Below, one piece after another: positions 62,679-64,000 of a stretch of 64,000 bases of DNA. The stretch's first letter is position 1. Each line of letters opens with the position of its first letter. Location of the stretch: NCBI RefSeq assembly GCF_026340095.1, contig NZ_JAPEPO010000001.1:620001-684000 (forward strand), read 5' to 3'. A program made the position numbers and the translations under genes. Source of the DNA: Streptomyces sp. NBC_01446. GTDB lineage: Bacteria; Actinomycetota; Actinomycetes; Streptomycetales; Streptomycetaceae. The notes beneath the pieces are model-generated. The model worked only from the letters and a program-made list of their open reading frames with translations. It did no database searches and had not been told where the DNA came from.

Positions 62679-62830
62679 CGCGGGTTCCTTCGCACTGGTA
62701 TCGCCTGGGCGGCGGGGGTGGGGACGGGGGTTTCGCCACGGGGACGGCGGCTCCGGAAGGGAGCGTGGGGAGTGATCAGGCCGGGGGCGACCGGATGGGG
62801 CGTGTTCAGGGGTGGGGCGTATGCCTTCAT
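62675..62830 (-). CDS. Small proline-rich ORF joining fruK and fruA
   Basis: A 51-residue frame, MKAYAPPLNTPHPVAPGLIT to the end IPVRRNPR. Its ATG (62830) overlaps the fruK stop as ATGA and its TGA overlaps the fruA ATG as ATGA, so ribosomes could pass from fruK to fruA through it. No domain is recognisable, and the role may be coupling alone. Confidence 0.5.
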   Translation of the reverse strand: MKAYAPPLNTPHPVAPGLITPHAPFRSRRPRGETPVPTPAAQAIPVRRNPR

Positions 62831-63873
62831 GGCGCGGGCTCCTTCAGGACGCGGTCCAGCGGGACGTCCGCCGTGAGGGTGACCGCGTCGGGGTCCAGGT
62901 CGGCCGGGGTCGGCATCGCGCTGCCCGGGAGCTGGACCGCAGCGGCGCCGTGGGCGACGGCCGAGGCCAGCGCCCGCGGGCCGGTGCCGCCCGCGATGAG
63001 GAAGCCGGCCAGGGACGAGTCGCCCGCGCCGACATTGCTGCGGACGGTATCGACCGGGGCGGTGGCGAACCAGGCGCCCGAGCCGTCCACGAGCAGCTGC
63101 CCGTCCGCGCCGAGGGAGGCGAGAACGGCGCGTGCGCCGAGGTCCCGCAGCTCCTCGGCCGCCTTGACCGCCTCGCCGACGGTGGCGAGCGGACGGCCGA
63201 CCGCCTCGGCGAGCTCCTCCGCGTTCGGCTTGACGACGTCGGGCCGTTCGCGCAGGGCCGCGAGGAGGGCCGGGCCCGAGGTGTCGAGCGCGATCCGGGC
63301 TCCGGCCGCGTGGGCGCGGGCGACCAGCTCGGCGTACCAGGACGGTGCGAGGCCGCGCGGGAGGCTGCCGCAGCAGGCGATCCAGTCGGCGCCCGCGGAG
63401 CGCTCGCCGACGACGGTGAGCAGTGACTCGGCTTCTTCCGGGGTGAGTTCGGGGCCCGGAGCGTTGATCTTCGTCAGCGTTCCGTCCGGCTCGGCGAGCG
63501 CGATGTTGGACCGGGTCTGTCCGGCAACGGGGACGGGGTCGACACTGATCCCCTGGGCGTCGAGGAGCTCGGCCACGAGGGCGCCGGGCGCGCCGCCCAG
63601 CGGGAGCACGGCGAGCGTGGGGGCGCCGGCGGCGGCGACGGCCCGCGAGACGTTGACGCCCTTGCCGCCCGGGTCCATGCGTTCGCCGGTGGCGCGCAGG
63701 ACCTCGCCCCGGTCGAGCGCCGGGACCTCGTAGGTGCGGTCCAGGGAAGGGTTGGGGGTAACGGTGAGGATCATGCCGCGTGCGTCTTCCGTAGTGGCCT
63801 GCGTGGGGGGTTCCGGGGCCGGTGCCGGTGCCGGAACCCGTTCCGGGGCCGGTGCCGGTGCCGTGGGGCTCAT
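62827..63873 (-). CDS. fruK: 1-phosphofructokinase
   Basis: The PfkB-family kinase starts its domain at MILTVTPNPSLDRTYEVPAL, with GERMDPGGKGVNVSRAVAAA (substrate), DWIACCGSLPRG, VKPNAEELAEAVGR and the catalytic GAGDSSLAGFLIAG. It converts fructose 1-phosphate to fructose 1,6-bisphosphate. The ATG at 63873 overlaps the fruR stop (ATGA) and adds a 33-residue APAPxP leader built from a 23-base repeat (63809, 63840). The family start would be ATG 63774. Both are in frame; coupling favours the longer form. Confidence 0.93.
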   Translation of the reverse strand: MSPTAPAPAPERVPAPAPAPEPPTQATTEDARGMILTVTPNPSLDRTYEVPALDRGEVLRATGERMDPGGKGVNVSRAVAAAGAPTLAVLPLGGAPGALVAELLDAQGISVDPVPVAGQTRSNIALAEPDGTLTKINAPGPELTPEEAESLLTVVGERSAGADWIACCGSLPRGLAPSWYAELVARAHAAGARIALDTSGPALLAALRERPDVVKPNAEELAEAVGRPLATVGEAVKAAEELRDLGARAVLASLGADGQLLVDGSGAWFATAPVDTVRSNVGAGDSSLAGFLIAGGTGPRALASAVAHGAAAVQLPGSAMPTPADLDPDAVTLTADVPLDRVLKEPAP

Positions 63874-64000
63874 GCGCGGACCACTTCCGTGCCGCCCTTC
63901 TCGATCGCGGCTGCGTCTCCGTCGCTGAGGCCGCTGTCGGTGATCAGCACGTCCACATCGCCCAGGTCGCCGAAGCGGGCGAAGTGCTCCTGCCCGTACT
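63870..64000 (-). CDS. fruR: DeoR-family fructose repressor (C-terminal end, runs off right edge)
   Basis: Only the last 43 residues are in the window: HFARFGDLGDVDVLITDSGL SDGDAAAIEKGGTEVVRA. FxxFGxLxDVDxLITDxxL is the end of DeoR-type sugar regulators. Its position as first gene before fruK-fruA, coupled by ATGA, matches the fru operon of Streptomyces. It would repress the operon until fructose 1-phosphate is present. Confidence 0.88.
   Translation of the reverse strand, partial: YGQEHFARFGDLGDVDVLITDSGLSDGDAAAIEKGGTEVVRA

Noticed and set aside
61575..62876. Plus-strand 433-residue frame over fruA
   Set aside because: Antisense of fruA; Arg/Gly-rich with no motif.

Overview
The window is high-GC actinomycete DNA, most likely from a Streptomyces chromosome. 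Pointers are frequent GTG starts, ATGA/GTGA-coupled gene pairs, an XRE(DUF5753)/DUF6879 pair, WXG100-type proteins, the fruR-fruK-fruA order and a DnaE2/ImuB-like pair. Conserved metabolic blocks are separated by a mosaic of insertion sequences, IS fragments and broken genes, as expected of an accessory region or chromosome arm.

Layout. 1-8.2 kb: MarR regulator with an exporter gene, a HAD hydrolase, tnpB and IS630 remnants, then a dnaE2-imuB-type mutagenic repair operon. 8.2-23 kb: IS-rich mosaic. An IS21 element sits inside a SUKH-type gene with a 5-bp target duplication. A TetR/aldo-keto reductase pair follows, then an IS256 element whose 21-bp end motif recurs three more times around small passenger genes (GNAT, NTF2/SnoaL-like). 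Next come a quinone-oxidoreductase-type gene, a Tn3 scrap and a two-gene IS5-type element. 23-31 kb: a membrane-anchored PQQ-like propeller protein, a 3' fragment of tRNA-Ser (probable integration scar), an intact IS3 element, a tnpB remnant that truncated a sugar-acid transporter, then the glucarate genes gudD and kdgD with a divergent IclR regulator.

31-41 kb: ECF-like sigma factor plus SRPBCC protein, an epoxide-hydrolase-like protein with an altered nucleophile, a small peptidoglycan-binding-like secreted protein, an XRE/DUF6879 locus, and a type VII secretion toxin module (WXG100-like partner, WXG-toxin fusion, candidate immunity protein). 42-49 kb: membrane metallophosphoesterase, a degraded TerD-containing gene beside an intact cbrC, an IS110 element with a structured leader, NUDIX, an SDR fragment and a 3' fragment of tRNA-Gly (second probable integration scar). 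49-56 kb: a large secreted repeat protein, an orphan double-glycine leader peptide, an NmrA-like gene, a truncated GNAT and a thioredoxin-like protein. 56-64 kb: PucR regulator divergent from a reductase/desaturase operon, transposase scraps, then the fructose operon fruR-fruK-small ORF-fruA, which runs off the right edge.

Several genes in the mosaic show single-base frameshifts while metabolic genes nearby are intact. Real decay and local sequence error cannot be separated from the sequence alone. All family calls come from reading motifs; no database search was run.
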